Positions 17,069-24,538 of a stretch of 64,000 nt of DNA are shown one piece after another. Positions within the stretch are counted from its first letter, which is position 1; every line of letters starts with the position of its first letter. The notes under the pieces were generated by a model. The model made no database searches. It worked only from the letters and a program-made list of their open reading frames with translations, and was not told the origin of the DNA. This DNA comes from Sediminibacterium sp. Its GTDB lineage: Bacteria; Bacteroidota; Bacteroidia; Chitinophagales; Chitinophagaceae. The stretch is taken from the NCBI RefSeq assembly GCF_030695065.1, contig NZ_JAUYTR010000016.1, positions 1 through 64,000 on the forward strand, in the 5' to 3' direction. Both the position numbers and the translations under genes were made by a program.

Positions 17069-18436
17069 TTATGTAGGAATTTTCAGAGAGAATGTAGTGC
17101 TACCCGAAGTGCTGCTAACAGCGATTGTAATATGTTGCAGGTCTGCCAATTTTTTTACAATGGCAAGCCCCAAACCGCTGCCTGGTATCATTGAATTTCT
17201 TGAATTATCGGTACGATAAAACCGGTTAAATAATAGCGGTAATTGTTGTTGCGTAATTCCGGTGCTGTCATTTGTAATAGATAGGGTGTGAGTGTCATTA
17301 ACCCAATTAAAACTAATTTTCCCATTAACAACACCGTATTTTACAGCGTTACTAACGAGATTATCTATGATTACAGAAAAGAAAAAATTGTCTGCAAGTA
17401 TCGAAACGGATTCAGCAATAGATATGCTTACAAGCATTCCTTTCTGCTGAATTTGTTTGTCGAATTTGAATTCGGCTTCTTTCAATATTTTATATAGATT
17501 AAGTTGTTCTTTTTTTACGGAACCAGATTCAAGACGGGCAAGCTGCAAAAGTTGGTCGAGCAGGTGATTAAGCCTGTCTGTTTGATTAATTACTTCTTTT
17601 ATTTTTTCTTCATACTGCTCAGGCTCTCTTTTTTTGCGAAGCAATACTTCCAGCGTACCACGAATGGCGGCAAGCGGTGTCCTTATTTCATGCGAAGCAT
17701 CGGCGGTAAATTGTTTTTGTTGCTGAATGCTGCTGTCTATCCTGCTCAATAATTCATTAATTGTACTTGCTAGCTGGTAAATCTCATCTTCATTTTCTGG
17801 CAATGGTAAACGGGTATCTATGTTTGAATCATTAATGCCTGAAGCGGCACGAATTAGTTGATTAACTGGTGCTATAGCTTTTGAAGCTGCAAAATAGATA
17901 ACCCAATAAAGTACCAGCAAAAGAATGGGAAAAGAAATGCATAGGGTAATAAGCAGATTGTTCAATACATAGTATGACTCTTGTTGAGAGACACCAACGG
18001 TTAATTGACCGATAATTTTTCCATCGTCGTTTTTAATAGGAAATTGTCCAAGCCGAAGTCTTTGTTTATCAATCTGGGTATTATAGAAATATCCTTTTTC
18101 GTTGCCTGGGTTAAATAAAAAATGATTCGATTGTAGGTTAGCCGATTTGAATATCATCTTATCCTTGTTATCAACTATTTGAATAAAAGTTGGATTGACT
18201 TCTACTTTCTTATGTTCAGCTTCTTCCCATTCGGGCATTTTGTTGATGATGATACTATCAGCTTTCCAGTCAAGTGTGTTTAATATTTCTTCTTTTTCAA
18301 GTAAAATATCACCATCAAGATGGCGGTAAGAACTTGCATGTACAACTAAATAGATAATAATAAATACTATAGCTGTTGTAGTTGCTACAGCAAGTGTATT
18401 AAAAAGTGCAATACGTTTTTTAAAACTAAGTTTCAT
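17069..18436 (-). CDS. Sensor histidine kinase of an OmpR-type two-component system
   Basis: The 455-residue kinase has TM1 at about residues 11-35, a periplasmic sensor of about 130 residues, TM2 at about 165-187, then a HAMP segment. The HisKA box DASHEIRTPL has its phospho-His near residue 249, and the HATPase core shows N (DNLVSNAVKYG) and G (PGSGLGLAIVKK) boxes. It resembles the CusS/heavy-metal sensor class. The start shares one base with the stop of the response regulator. The genes beside it concern iron storage and peroxide defence, so iron, another metal or redox stress is the likely signal; the ligand is not visible. Confidence 0.93.
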   Translation of the reverse strand: MKLSFKKRIALFNTLAVATTTAIVFIIIYLVVHASSYRHLDGDILLEKEEILNTLDWKADSIIINKMPEWEEAEHKKVEVNPTFIQIVDNKDKMIFKSANLQSNHFLFNPGNEKGYFYNTQIDKQRLRLGQFPIKNDDGKIIGQLTVGVSQQESYYVLNNLLITLCISFPILLLVLYWVIYFAASKAIAPVNQLIRAASGINDSNIDTRLPLPENEDEIYQLASTINELLSRIDSSIQQQKQFTADASHEIRTPLAAIRGTLEVLLRKKREPEQYEEKIKEVINQTDRLNHLLDQLLQLARLESGSVKKEQLNLYKILKEAEFKFDKQIQQKGMLVSISIAESVSILADNFFFSVIIDNLVSNAVKYGVVNGKISFNWVNDTHTLSITNDSTGITQQQLPLLFNRFYRTDNSRNSMIPGSGLGLAIVKKLADLQHITIAVSSTSGSTTFSLKIPT

Positions 18437-19110
18437 TAGTTATCATTTACACGGTAGCCTACACCACGAATGGTTTGAATGAATGATTCCCTATCTTTTG
18501 TATCTAATTTTTTTCGCAGTGCATTTATAAATACATCAATAACAGAAGTGTCCTTGTCAAAATGTATGTCCCATATTTTTTCAATAATTCTTGTGCGTCT
18601 GCATACCTTTCCTTTATTCCGCAGTAGATATTCTAATAATGCAAATTCTTTTTGGGTAAGTTCAACGGCTTGCCCGTTTTTTGTTACCTGATGAGCTTCT
18701 GCATTCAATAGTATGTTCCCAGATTCAAAAATATTTTGCTCCCCTGTTTTATTCCGCAGCAGCACCCTTATACGGGCTAATAATTCTTCAAATGCAAAGG
18801 GCTTTTTTAAATAATCATTGGCTCCGGCTTCTAGTCCAAAAACAGTATCATCAACTGTATCTTTAGCAGTTAAAAAAATAACAGGGATAGCTTTGTTTTC
18901 TTTGCGGATATTTCTGCAAATTTCTATACCACTAACGCCGGGCATCATCCAGTCCAGTAGTATAATATCATACTCATTTAAATTAGCCATTGCCATTTCA
19001 AGAGCTTCTCTGCCATTGGTAGCTAAATCAACTGCAAAGCCTTCTTCTTCTAAGCCCTCTTTTAAAAAGCCTGCAATTGCTGTCTCGTCTTCTGCTAAAA
19101 AAATTCTCAT
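18436..19110 (-). CDS. OmpR/CusR-family response regulator
   Basis: The 224-residue regulator has a receiver domain (acidic pocket E7/D8, phospho-acceptor Asp53 in LLDWMMPG, Lys in FLTAKD) and a C-terminal winged-helix DNA-binding domain (about 125-222, ending QTIRGVGYRVND). It overlaps the kinase gene by one base and follows a DUF2231 gene by 33 bp. Two 11-bp-spaced CTTAAG-like boxes, one upstream of its own operon and one upstream of the rubrerythrin operon, are candidates for its targets and imply autoregulation. Confidence 0.94.
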   Translation of the reverse strand: MRIFLAEDETAIAGFLKEGLEEEGFAVDLATNGREALEMAMANLNEYDIILLDWMMPGVSGIEICRNIRKENKAIPVIFLTAKDTVDDTVFGLEAGANDYLKKPFAFEELLARIRVLLRNKTGEQNIFESGNILLNAEAHQVTKNGQAVELTQKEFALLEYLLRNKGKVCRRTRIIEKIWDIHFDKDTSVIDVFINALRKKLDTKDRESFIQTIRGVGYRVNDN

Positions 19111-19143
19111 GTTGTTAAGATAAAGAAAAATTACCCGTTGTAC

Positions 19144-19611
19144 TTATTTCTCATCAGGGCTTGAAAAATCCGGCAACGCAAGTTCTACACCTGCACCGTG
19201 TTTATATACTAATTGTCCTCCCAAATATCCTGTTCTGGCAATACTGCCTATCACTCCAGTAAAAAGTAAAAAGCCAATAATTCTTAGCCAACCTTTGTTG
19301 AATTTCAAGAAATAAATCACTCCATACAGCAAAGCAGTAATAATAGTTAGCCACAATGAAATTGTTGCCGCTTGCTCATGTAGTTCCATTGCCTTGTTTA
19401 ATGGACCTTCCTCCATTCCTTCTCCTGCAGCATTACCCGCAAGATAAGAGACTACAGTACCCAGCATACCTAGTACGAGTAAGTAAAATGCGGATTGACG
19501 AAAGAATTCTTTTTTATAAAAGTAGCTTGTCACTTCAAATAAAAATGCCACCATTAATAAAGCAATGGGGAAGTGGACTACCATTGCATGGAGATGTGTT
19601 GAGGAAATCAT
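19144..19611 (-). CDS. DUF2231-type four-helix membrane protein (copy 2)
   Basis: The 155-residue membrane protein has four helices, an N-terminal HLHAMVVHFPIALLM and a C-terminal ARTGYLGGQLVYKHGAG. It resembles copy 1 at 15674-16165 in layout and motifs but is diverged. It is the first gene of the DUF2231-response regulator-kinase operon. Sitting ahead of a two-component system, it may take part in sensing, for instance as a heme or metal-binding membrane partner of the kinase; that is inference. A CTTAAG direct-repeat box sits 60 bp upstream of the ATG. Confidence 0.8.
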   Translation of the reverse strand: MISSTHLHAMVVHFPIALLMVAFLFEVTSYFYKKEFFRQSAFYLLVLGMLGTVVSYLAGNAAGEGMEEGPLNKAMELHEQAATISLWLTIITALLYGVIYFLKFNKGWLRIIGFLLFTGVIGSIARTGYLGGQLVYKHGAGVELALPDFSSPDEK

Positions 19612-19670
19612 AATTGTAATTTTTTTTTACAAAGATGATGTGATGGTATTTTGGAATGGCTTAGCCCTTT

Positions 19671-19687
19671 CTTAAGGTTAGCTTAAG
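19671..19687 (-). promoter_or_regulatory. Response-regulator-type direct repeat upstream of the DUF2231/two-component operon
   Basis: CTTAAG-GTTAG-CTTAAG is a perfect hexamer repeat with an 11-bp period. The same pattern (one changed base pair in the second half-site) is found at 17051-17067. It lies 60 bp from the ATG of the DUF2231 gene, suitable for autoregulation by the adjacent OmpR-type regulator. Confidence 0.65.
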
Positions 19688-19789
19688 AAAACTCAATATA
19701 AGATACAAAGCACAACAAATAACGGGTGATGGGTGGGCATGGTGTATTTTGGCTGGCTGAATTATAAGACTGTTTACCGTGTGTTGGCG

Positions 19790-19855
19790 ATTGCAGCTCT
19801 TTTGCAAGGTTGGCTTGTGCGTTGGGTTTTGTGTGCCTTACAAATGTGCTGCAAT
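19790..19855. repeat. Covarying hairpin, copy B1
   Basis: Outer arm ATTGCAGC (19790-19797) pairs perfectly with GCTGCAAT (19848-19855). Inside are TCT/TGT and then the constant core TTTGCAAGG against CCTTACAAA (one C-A mismatch). The outer stem shares no sequence with copies A1, A2 or C except the closing GC pair, yet it pairs fully. Confidence 0.8.
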
Positions 19856-19924
19856 GTGCGGTCGCCCATAAGAGACTTTGCATTGAATGCTTTTTGTCAC
19901 TTGAAGGCGAGCGGAATTTCGTTT

Positions 19925-19939
19925 AGGGTGACGTACAAC
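19925..19939. repeat. Unit end motif AGGGTGACGTACAAC (right end of iron module)
   Basis: An identical 15-mer is found at 27022-27036. It is the near inverse complement of GTTGTACGTTCGCCCT at 14170-14185, so the two bracket 14,170-19,939. Its last seven bases are the left box of site B. Confidence 0.65.
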
Positions 19940-20131
19940 GGACAGGGCTTGCCGAAGTACGGGAATTAGTATTCCGTCCGCCCGGTACCGATGATGATTG
20001 AAAAACTGATGATGAAGATAACAAACAAAAGCTAAATAGATATTCGTCTGCCCGATATGAACCACAATAGAATTACAAAAAGCCGAAGATAACTTCCGTC
20101 CGCCCGTATTTTGGCAAACCCCCTGTTGTAC
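19933..20131. repeat. attC-like 199-nt imperfect palindrome, site B
   Basis: End boxes GTACAAC (19933-19939) and GTTGTAC (20125-20131) pair perfectly. After an unpaired 5x3 spacer, 19945-19963 pairs with 20103-20121 over 19 positions with one mismatch and two G-T pairs. The remaining 139 nt form the top of the structure. The AAC...GTT end triplets and box-spacer-box layout are those of integron attC sites. It is longer than most, and no integrase is in the window. Confidence 0.65.
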
Positions 20132-20140
20132 GTTCGCCCT
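20125..20140. repeat. Unit end motif GTTGTACGTTCGCCCT (left end of defence module)
   Basis: It is identical to 14170-14185. Paired with AGGGTGACGTACAAC at 27022-27036, it brackets the type III restriction operon. Confidence 0.65.
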
Positions 20141-20203
20141 TCTCCTTGGTCATCTATAATGTGGGTCTGTGTCCCACCGCAGAGTGTTGCCTGTGTGTTG
20201 GCA

Positions 20204-20274
20204 CAAGGCAGGCTCTTTTGCAAGGTTGGCTTTTGTGTGTCGGCTATGTGTGCCTTGCAAATGTGCCTGACTTG
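20204..20274. repeat. Covarying hairpin, copy B2
   Basis: Arm CAAGGCAGGC (20204-20213) pairs with GCCTGACTTG (20265-20274), one mismatch, with the constant TTTGCAAGG/CCTTGCAAA core inside. It lies 64 nt from the unit end motif and only 15 nt beyond the res stop codon, so it would also cap the res transcript. Confidence 0.8.
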
Positions 20275-20289
20275 GTGCGTTGGCTTATA

Positions 20290-22806
20290 CTATTGCATCA
20301 TCGCATTTATTTTGTTCTGCCACTCGTCCTCAAACACAACCTGAAATTCAAAGTCATGGTCGGGGAACTCGTCAAACAATTCTTTCCATGCTTTCTTTGC
20401 ACCCAACTCGTTGCACAAAGCAAAAACGTCCTGCTTATATTTTGTGTCCTCGTTTTTTAAGTGAATGCCTTTTGTCTCCAAAACAAAAACAGTGTCGTAA
20501 TCTTCTTTCTTTGTCTTGCTTTTATTGGCAGCAACAAAGTCAGGATAAATTTTATTTTTCTTCCAGCCTTGTATGTGATAGTCTTGTCTGCTCATGTTAC
20601 GATACCACCACAATAATTTTTCTTGCTCGTCTAAATAAATGGCTACTGATTTTTCAAGTTCATTTATATTTTCCTCCGGCACATAGTCAAACAAAGATTT
20701 TTGAATAGGTGTATTGTCATTGCGGATAAGTTGTTTGTTGCTTTTTACTTTTATCCTTGATGGCAAAACAAAGCCACCTTTGTCACTGATTAAAAAGAAA
20801 TGCAATTGCTTTTTGTTAACCAGTTTTTTAAAAACACTTTCAGCAAATATATTTTTCTGCTTCTCTAAAATCTTTTTCAGTTCTTCAATAATGAAAACGA
20901 AATTGGAAGCAATGGTTTCCCGGTCATACTTTTTTGAAAGTAGTTCAATGGCTTTGTCGCCTAAGTTGTAACATATCCATGGGTTAGGTACAATCTCAGA
21001 AATTTGTCTTGCTAAAAATGCTTCGTCAATTTCTAAAGTTCCTTTTGTTTCCAATCTTCCTGTTTCTTCTAATAAGTCTTTTTCTTCTTTACTCAACCCT
21101 AAAGTCAGTTCCTGTTCTTTGCTTTTTTTGTCGGTCAAAGTTCTATCAGCTATTTCCGAAATATCAATCTTAGTCCAGTCAATCTCACTTAATATATCTA
21201 CTTCAAAAATCAAATCCCGCCAGCTATCTTTTTCCTGTATTACAAACTTTGGTAAATAAATTTTTCCTTCAAATTTTTTAAAGCCCGGACGATATTGAAT
21301 TTCTCTCTCTCTTAAATTATCTATTCCCTCGCCGCCTTCATCATTCACTAACCTTCCTGCAATGTCTCCTAAGCCTTCATCTTCCAAACCATTTTTAATT
21401 TCTCTTACCAATGTGCTTGCATTGGGTTTGAAAGTGAAAATATAACACTCGTCTAATTCTTTGACTTTTGTTTTGATTGCTTTGGGCTGCCTTAAAATTC
21501 TACCGACTAACTGTGTAATTCCTGTAGCCGAACCCGGATTGGTTAAGATGGTAAGTATGTAAGCAAATGAGCAATCCCAACCTTCTTGCAACGCTTGTTT
21601 GGTAATGATGTAACGAATATCACAACTCTTTGAAAACAGGTCTATGCCTTCAATGTCGTCTTTCTCACTACTCTTAATGGCAATATGAGTTTCAGGAACA
21701 TTGCATTGCTTTATCAAATATTCTTTAGCATCTTCTGCATGAATAAAATCTGAACCTCGTTGGTCTTTGCCTGTTCTTTCAACCTGTATCAAACAAATAG
21801 GGCGGATATATTCGCCGGTATTTTCTTCGTATTCTTTGGCTAATTTTTCTAACTGGTTTTGTTTTTCAAAACTTGCCAGCATCGTGTCTTTCCAGTCAAG
21901 GCTTGTTTTGTTGGTAAGGTGAATATCCAGTTTTATCATTTCTTCTTCATGCAATTCCCGTCCGGTTATCTTTACCAGTTCGTTACTGCCTTCGGGTGGC
22001 GTTGCACTTAATTCAAGAATGAAAGAAGGATTAAAGTTTCTTACTGTATTTCTTGCATTTTCTCCGTAAGCCCTGTGTCCTTCATCAATTACAACCAAAG
22101 GCTGCAATACTTTTAATGTATTACCTAATGAAGTTTTTATTTGCCGTTGAAATACTTCTTCCTTTTCGCCGAAGCAATCAAGGTTGGTTATTTTCTTCAA
22201 GAGTTCTTCCTGTGCAGGATAATTATCTTCGGCAGGGAAGAAGTCTGTATAACCTCCGGCATCACGGAACACTTTTAATGTTTCTTTGTTTTGCCTGTTG
22301 GCAGATGGCAGCATCAACATCAGCACCATTAAGTTTTCCTCTACATCCAAACGATTGAACATTTCTGTTTTCTCTTTTATCAATGTTCTGCCGCCGCTGC
22401 TAATATCTAAAATTTGCCTGTATGGATGCTCTCTATCTTTTAATGCTGAAATAGTTTGCCTGTAAATTTGAGTGGAAGGAACAATCCAAAGTATTAAGCC
22501 GGTTTGTTTTTTGAGATAGCTTTTTTGTATCAGGTCAATACTATGACAAGCCAACAAGGTTTTGCCGCCGCCTGTTGGTACTTTCAAATAAATATCTGGC
22601 AACGGCTCGTTTAAACTATTTGTTTTGGAATGATAAATAGTTTTCCCTGTTGATTTCTCCCACGCATCTTTTGGAAAGTTGATATGCTTTGCAAGATTTG
22701 GTTTTATTGCCAGCATTTCTTCATACTCATTTCGTGCAATATCCAGTTCACCCAAATAATCTTTGAGTGCTTTAATCACTTTCTCCTGGTAATGTTTGAG
22801 TTTCAT
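20290..22806 (-). CDS. res: Type III restriction enzyme, Res subunit (helicase-nuclease)
   Basis: The 838-residue protein is an SF2 DEAD/DEAH translocase. Walker A is PTGGGKTLLACHS (about residues 76-88), Walker B is VIDEGHRAYGE, motif III is LELSATPPEGS, and the C-terminal helicase motif is TQLVGRILRQP. The last part carries a PD-(D/E)xK nuclease: YPDFVAANKS followed by FVLETKG. Res subunits run along DNA from unmethylated sites and cut when two complexes meet. Length is close to but slightly below EcoP1I/EcoP15I Res (about 970). It overlaps mod by 4 bp and is the last gene of the defence operon. All key motifs seem intact. Confidence 0.93.
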   Translation of the reverse strand: MKLKHYQEKVIKALKDYLGELDIARNEYEEMLAIKPNLAKHINFPKDAWEKSTGKTIYHSKTNSLNEPLPDIYLKVPTGGGKTLLACHSIDLIQKSYLKKQTGLILWIVPSTQIYRQTISALKDREHPYRQILDISSGGRTLIKEKTEMFNRLDVEENLMVLMLMLPSANRQNKETLKVFRDAGGYTDFFPAEDNYPAQEELLKKITNLDCFGEKEEVFQRQIKTSLGNTLKVLQPLVVIDEGHRAYGENARNTVRNFNPSFILELSATPPEGSNELVKITGRELHEEEMIKLDIHLTNKTSLDWKDTMLASFEKQNQLEKLAKEYEENTGEYIRPICLIQVERTGKDQRGSDFIHAEDAKEYLIKQCNVPETHIAIKSSEKDDIEGIDLFSKSCDIRYIITKQALQEGWDCSFAYILTILTNPGSATGITQLVGRILRQPKAIKTKVKELDECYIFTFKPNASTLVREIKNGLEDEGLGDIAGRLVNDEGGEGIDNLREREIQYRPGFKKFEGKIYLPKFVIQEKDSWRDLIFEVDILSEIDWTKIDISEIADRTLTDKKSKEQELTLGLSKEEKDLLEETGRLETKGTLEIDEAFLARQISEIVPNPWICYNLGDKAIELLSKKYDRETIASNFVFIIEELKKILEKQKNIFAESVFKKLVNKKQLHFFLISDKGGFVLPSRIKVKSNKQLIRNDNTPIQKSLFDYVPEENINELEKSVAIYLDEQEKLLWWYRNMSRQDYHIQGWKKNKIYPDFVAANKSKTKKEDYDTVFVLETKGIHLKNEDTKYKQDVFALCNELGAKKAWKELFDEFPDHDFEFQVVFEDEWQNKINAMMQ

Positions 22807-24530
22807 TTTTGTATCCTATATATTTCGTAAGGCAATTGGCAAAAATCAATTCTGTTATCCCTGCAGGTTTCATCATCCACATACTTTGCAGGTGCAAAAA
22901 CTAACCGTTGTTTGCCTTTAAACTTGGGCATTCCTTTTACGCCATCCAATGTAAGTGCATTCCGTTTCAGCCATTCTACATCGGGTTTGTAAAACATATA
23001 CAGTTCATAATTTTTGGTATCGCCTATGAAGCCTGTTTTTTCATTTATTTTCTTTTCGTTGAACTCTTCGCCAGTGGCTGTATAAAATATATAACGAGCA
23101 AATTCTTCATAGCTTGGTAAATTTTTGCCTTGCAATATGCTTTCCATTTCAATGGTTGGACCTAATTCAAAATAACTGAATGTACCTCCTACGCCAGCTT
23201 TAAGGTTGCCGTTTTTTGCATTCTCTACCCCCTTAATTACTCTTCTTATTCTTTCGGCTGTAATGGTATTTGCATATTCTTCCATTTCAACCAATATGAA
23301 TTTTCTATTACCACCATCTTCTTTATTCAACTCCAAAACTGCATGTCCAGTTGTTCCTGAACCAGCAAATGAATCAAGTATGAGAGAATCTTTTTTTGCA
23401 GCTATTTTGAGAATGTGTTTAATTAATTCAATGGGCTTTGGATTATTAAAAACCTTCTCACCGCCGAAAATTATTTGAAGTAATTGTGAGCCTTTTGTAG
23501 TTGTGCCATAATTTGTAAATTCAGATGCTGTTTCTTCATCTATTCCATCTTCAAGAAAACCTTCCATCGCACCCTCGCCCCACCAAGTAGTTTCTACTTC
23601 ACCATATTCTTTCTTTTCATCCCAAAAAACTTTTAATTGCGGACCGCTTTTGCCAGTTTTGCCAAACAGTATTCTATTATCTTTTAAATAATCTAAATAT
23701 TTTGTTTCCTCAGTACCCCAATGTCTCCCTTTTGGTGGAGTATAAACTTCATTTGTATTTGGATTAATAATTTCATATTCGAGATTTTTTCTGACACCGG
23801 GTGCATCAAAAGGGTCAGCTTTCCATAAGCCTCTTGGGTCATTATCGGGGTTAGAAAATTTTGTTTTATCTAATTCCATCGGTTGAAAAACAAAACCGGG
23901 CATAGTATGCCACCTTTTAGAATTACTTTTCTTTAACCGTCTTTCTTCTTGCCTTCTATTCTTCGCATAAACCAAAATATGATTGTGAGAAGAACTTATG
24001 TCTGTGTCATTTTGAACTGATTTACGAGCTTGCCAAGGGATATTCGTTACAAAATTTATCTCGCCGAATATCTCATCCATCAATAATTTACAACGATGTA
24101 CTTCGATATCGTCAAGTGTTACAAATATTACTCCATCATCATGAAGCAATTCTCTTAAAAGTTTAAGGCGTGGCATCATCATGCAAAGCCATTTATCGTG
24201 TCTTGTTAAGTCTTCAAGAAGTACCTCCTTGCCCAGCCACTCTTTTATCATTGGACTGTTCACATTGTCATTGTAAACCCAACTCTTTCCTTCAGCAATA
24301 TCATTTCCAGTATTATATGGCGGGTCAATGAAGATACAATTTGCTTTTCCTGCATAAGTAGGTAACAATGCTTTTAATGCTTTCAAGTTATCGCCTTGTA
24401 TTATCAGGTTATCGTGTAAAGAAATTTTATCGGTTAAACTTAATTTCTTCTTTGGTACAAGCTGGTGATACTTCACCGCTAAGTGATGGTTTTGTACAAA
24501 TGTTTTTCCTTTAAATTGGAGTGTTGGCAT
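22803..24530 (-). CDS. mod: Type III DNA methyltransferase, Mod subunit (N6-adenine)
   Basis: The 575-residue protein has the catalytic motif DPPYNTGND near residue 70 and, downstream, the SAM-binding DSFAGSGTTGHAVLEL near residue 380. This order (catalytic before SAM) marks a beta-class N6-adenine or N4-cytosine methylase, as in type III Mod. The long middle region (about 120-340) would hold the target-recognition domain. The product both methylates its site and gives specificity to Res. It overlaps res by 4 bp and follows the OLD-family gene by 8 bp. The recognition sequence cannot be read from the protein. Confidence 0.92.
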   Translation of the reverse strand: MPTLQFKGKTFVQNHHLAVKYHQLVPKKKLSLTDKISLHDNLIIQGDNLKALKALLPTYAGKANCIFIDPPYNTGNDIAEGKSWVYNDNVNSPMIKEWLGKEVLLEDLTRHDKWLCMMMPRLKLLRELLHDDGVIFVTLDDIEVHRCKLLMDEIFGEINFVTNIPWQARKSVQNDTDISSSHNHILVYAKNRRQEERRLKKSNSKRWHTMPGFVFQPMELDKTKFSNPDNDPRGLWKADPFDAPGVRKNLEYEIINPNTNEVYTPPKGRHWGTEETKYLDYLKDNRILFGKTGKSGPQLKVFWDEKKEYGEVETTWWGEGAMEGFLEDGIDEETASEFTNYGTTTKGSQLLQIIFGGEKVFNNPKPIELIKHILKIAAKKDSLILDSFAGSGTTGHAVLELNKEDGGNRKFILVEMEEYANTITAERIRRVIKGVENAKNGNLKAGVGGTFSYFELGPTIEMESILQGKNLPSYEEFARYIFYTATGEEFNEKKINEKTGFIGDTKNYELYMFYKPDVEWLKRNALTLDGVKGMPKFKGKQRLVFAPAKYVDDETCRDNRIDFCQLPYEIYRIQK

Positions 24531-24538
24531 CGTCTGTT

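Larger units (their letters stand above)
19936..20284. repeat. About 350-bp direct repeat, copy 2 (partner 13981-14330)
   Basis: It is about 93% identical by eye to 13981-14330 and in the same orientation, covering most of site B plus hairpin B2. Homologous recombination between the two copies would delete the whole iron module and leave one copy behind. Confidence 0.85.
19612..20289. other. Non-coding stretch between iron and defence modules; holds repeats B1, site B and B2
   Basis: No gene is supported here. The stretch contains the CTTAAG box next to the iron module, hairpin B1, the end motif AGGGTGACGTACAAC, the 199-nt site B, the end motif GTTGTACGTTCGCCCT and hairpin B2, ending 15 nt from the stop codon of res. 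Short open frames on it are repeat artefacts. Confidence 0.7.

Noticed and set aside
19733..20460. Short open frames around repeats B
   Set aside because: They are the same repeat artefact as above; one also overlaps the end of res on the opposite strand.
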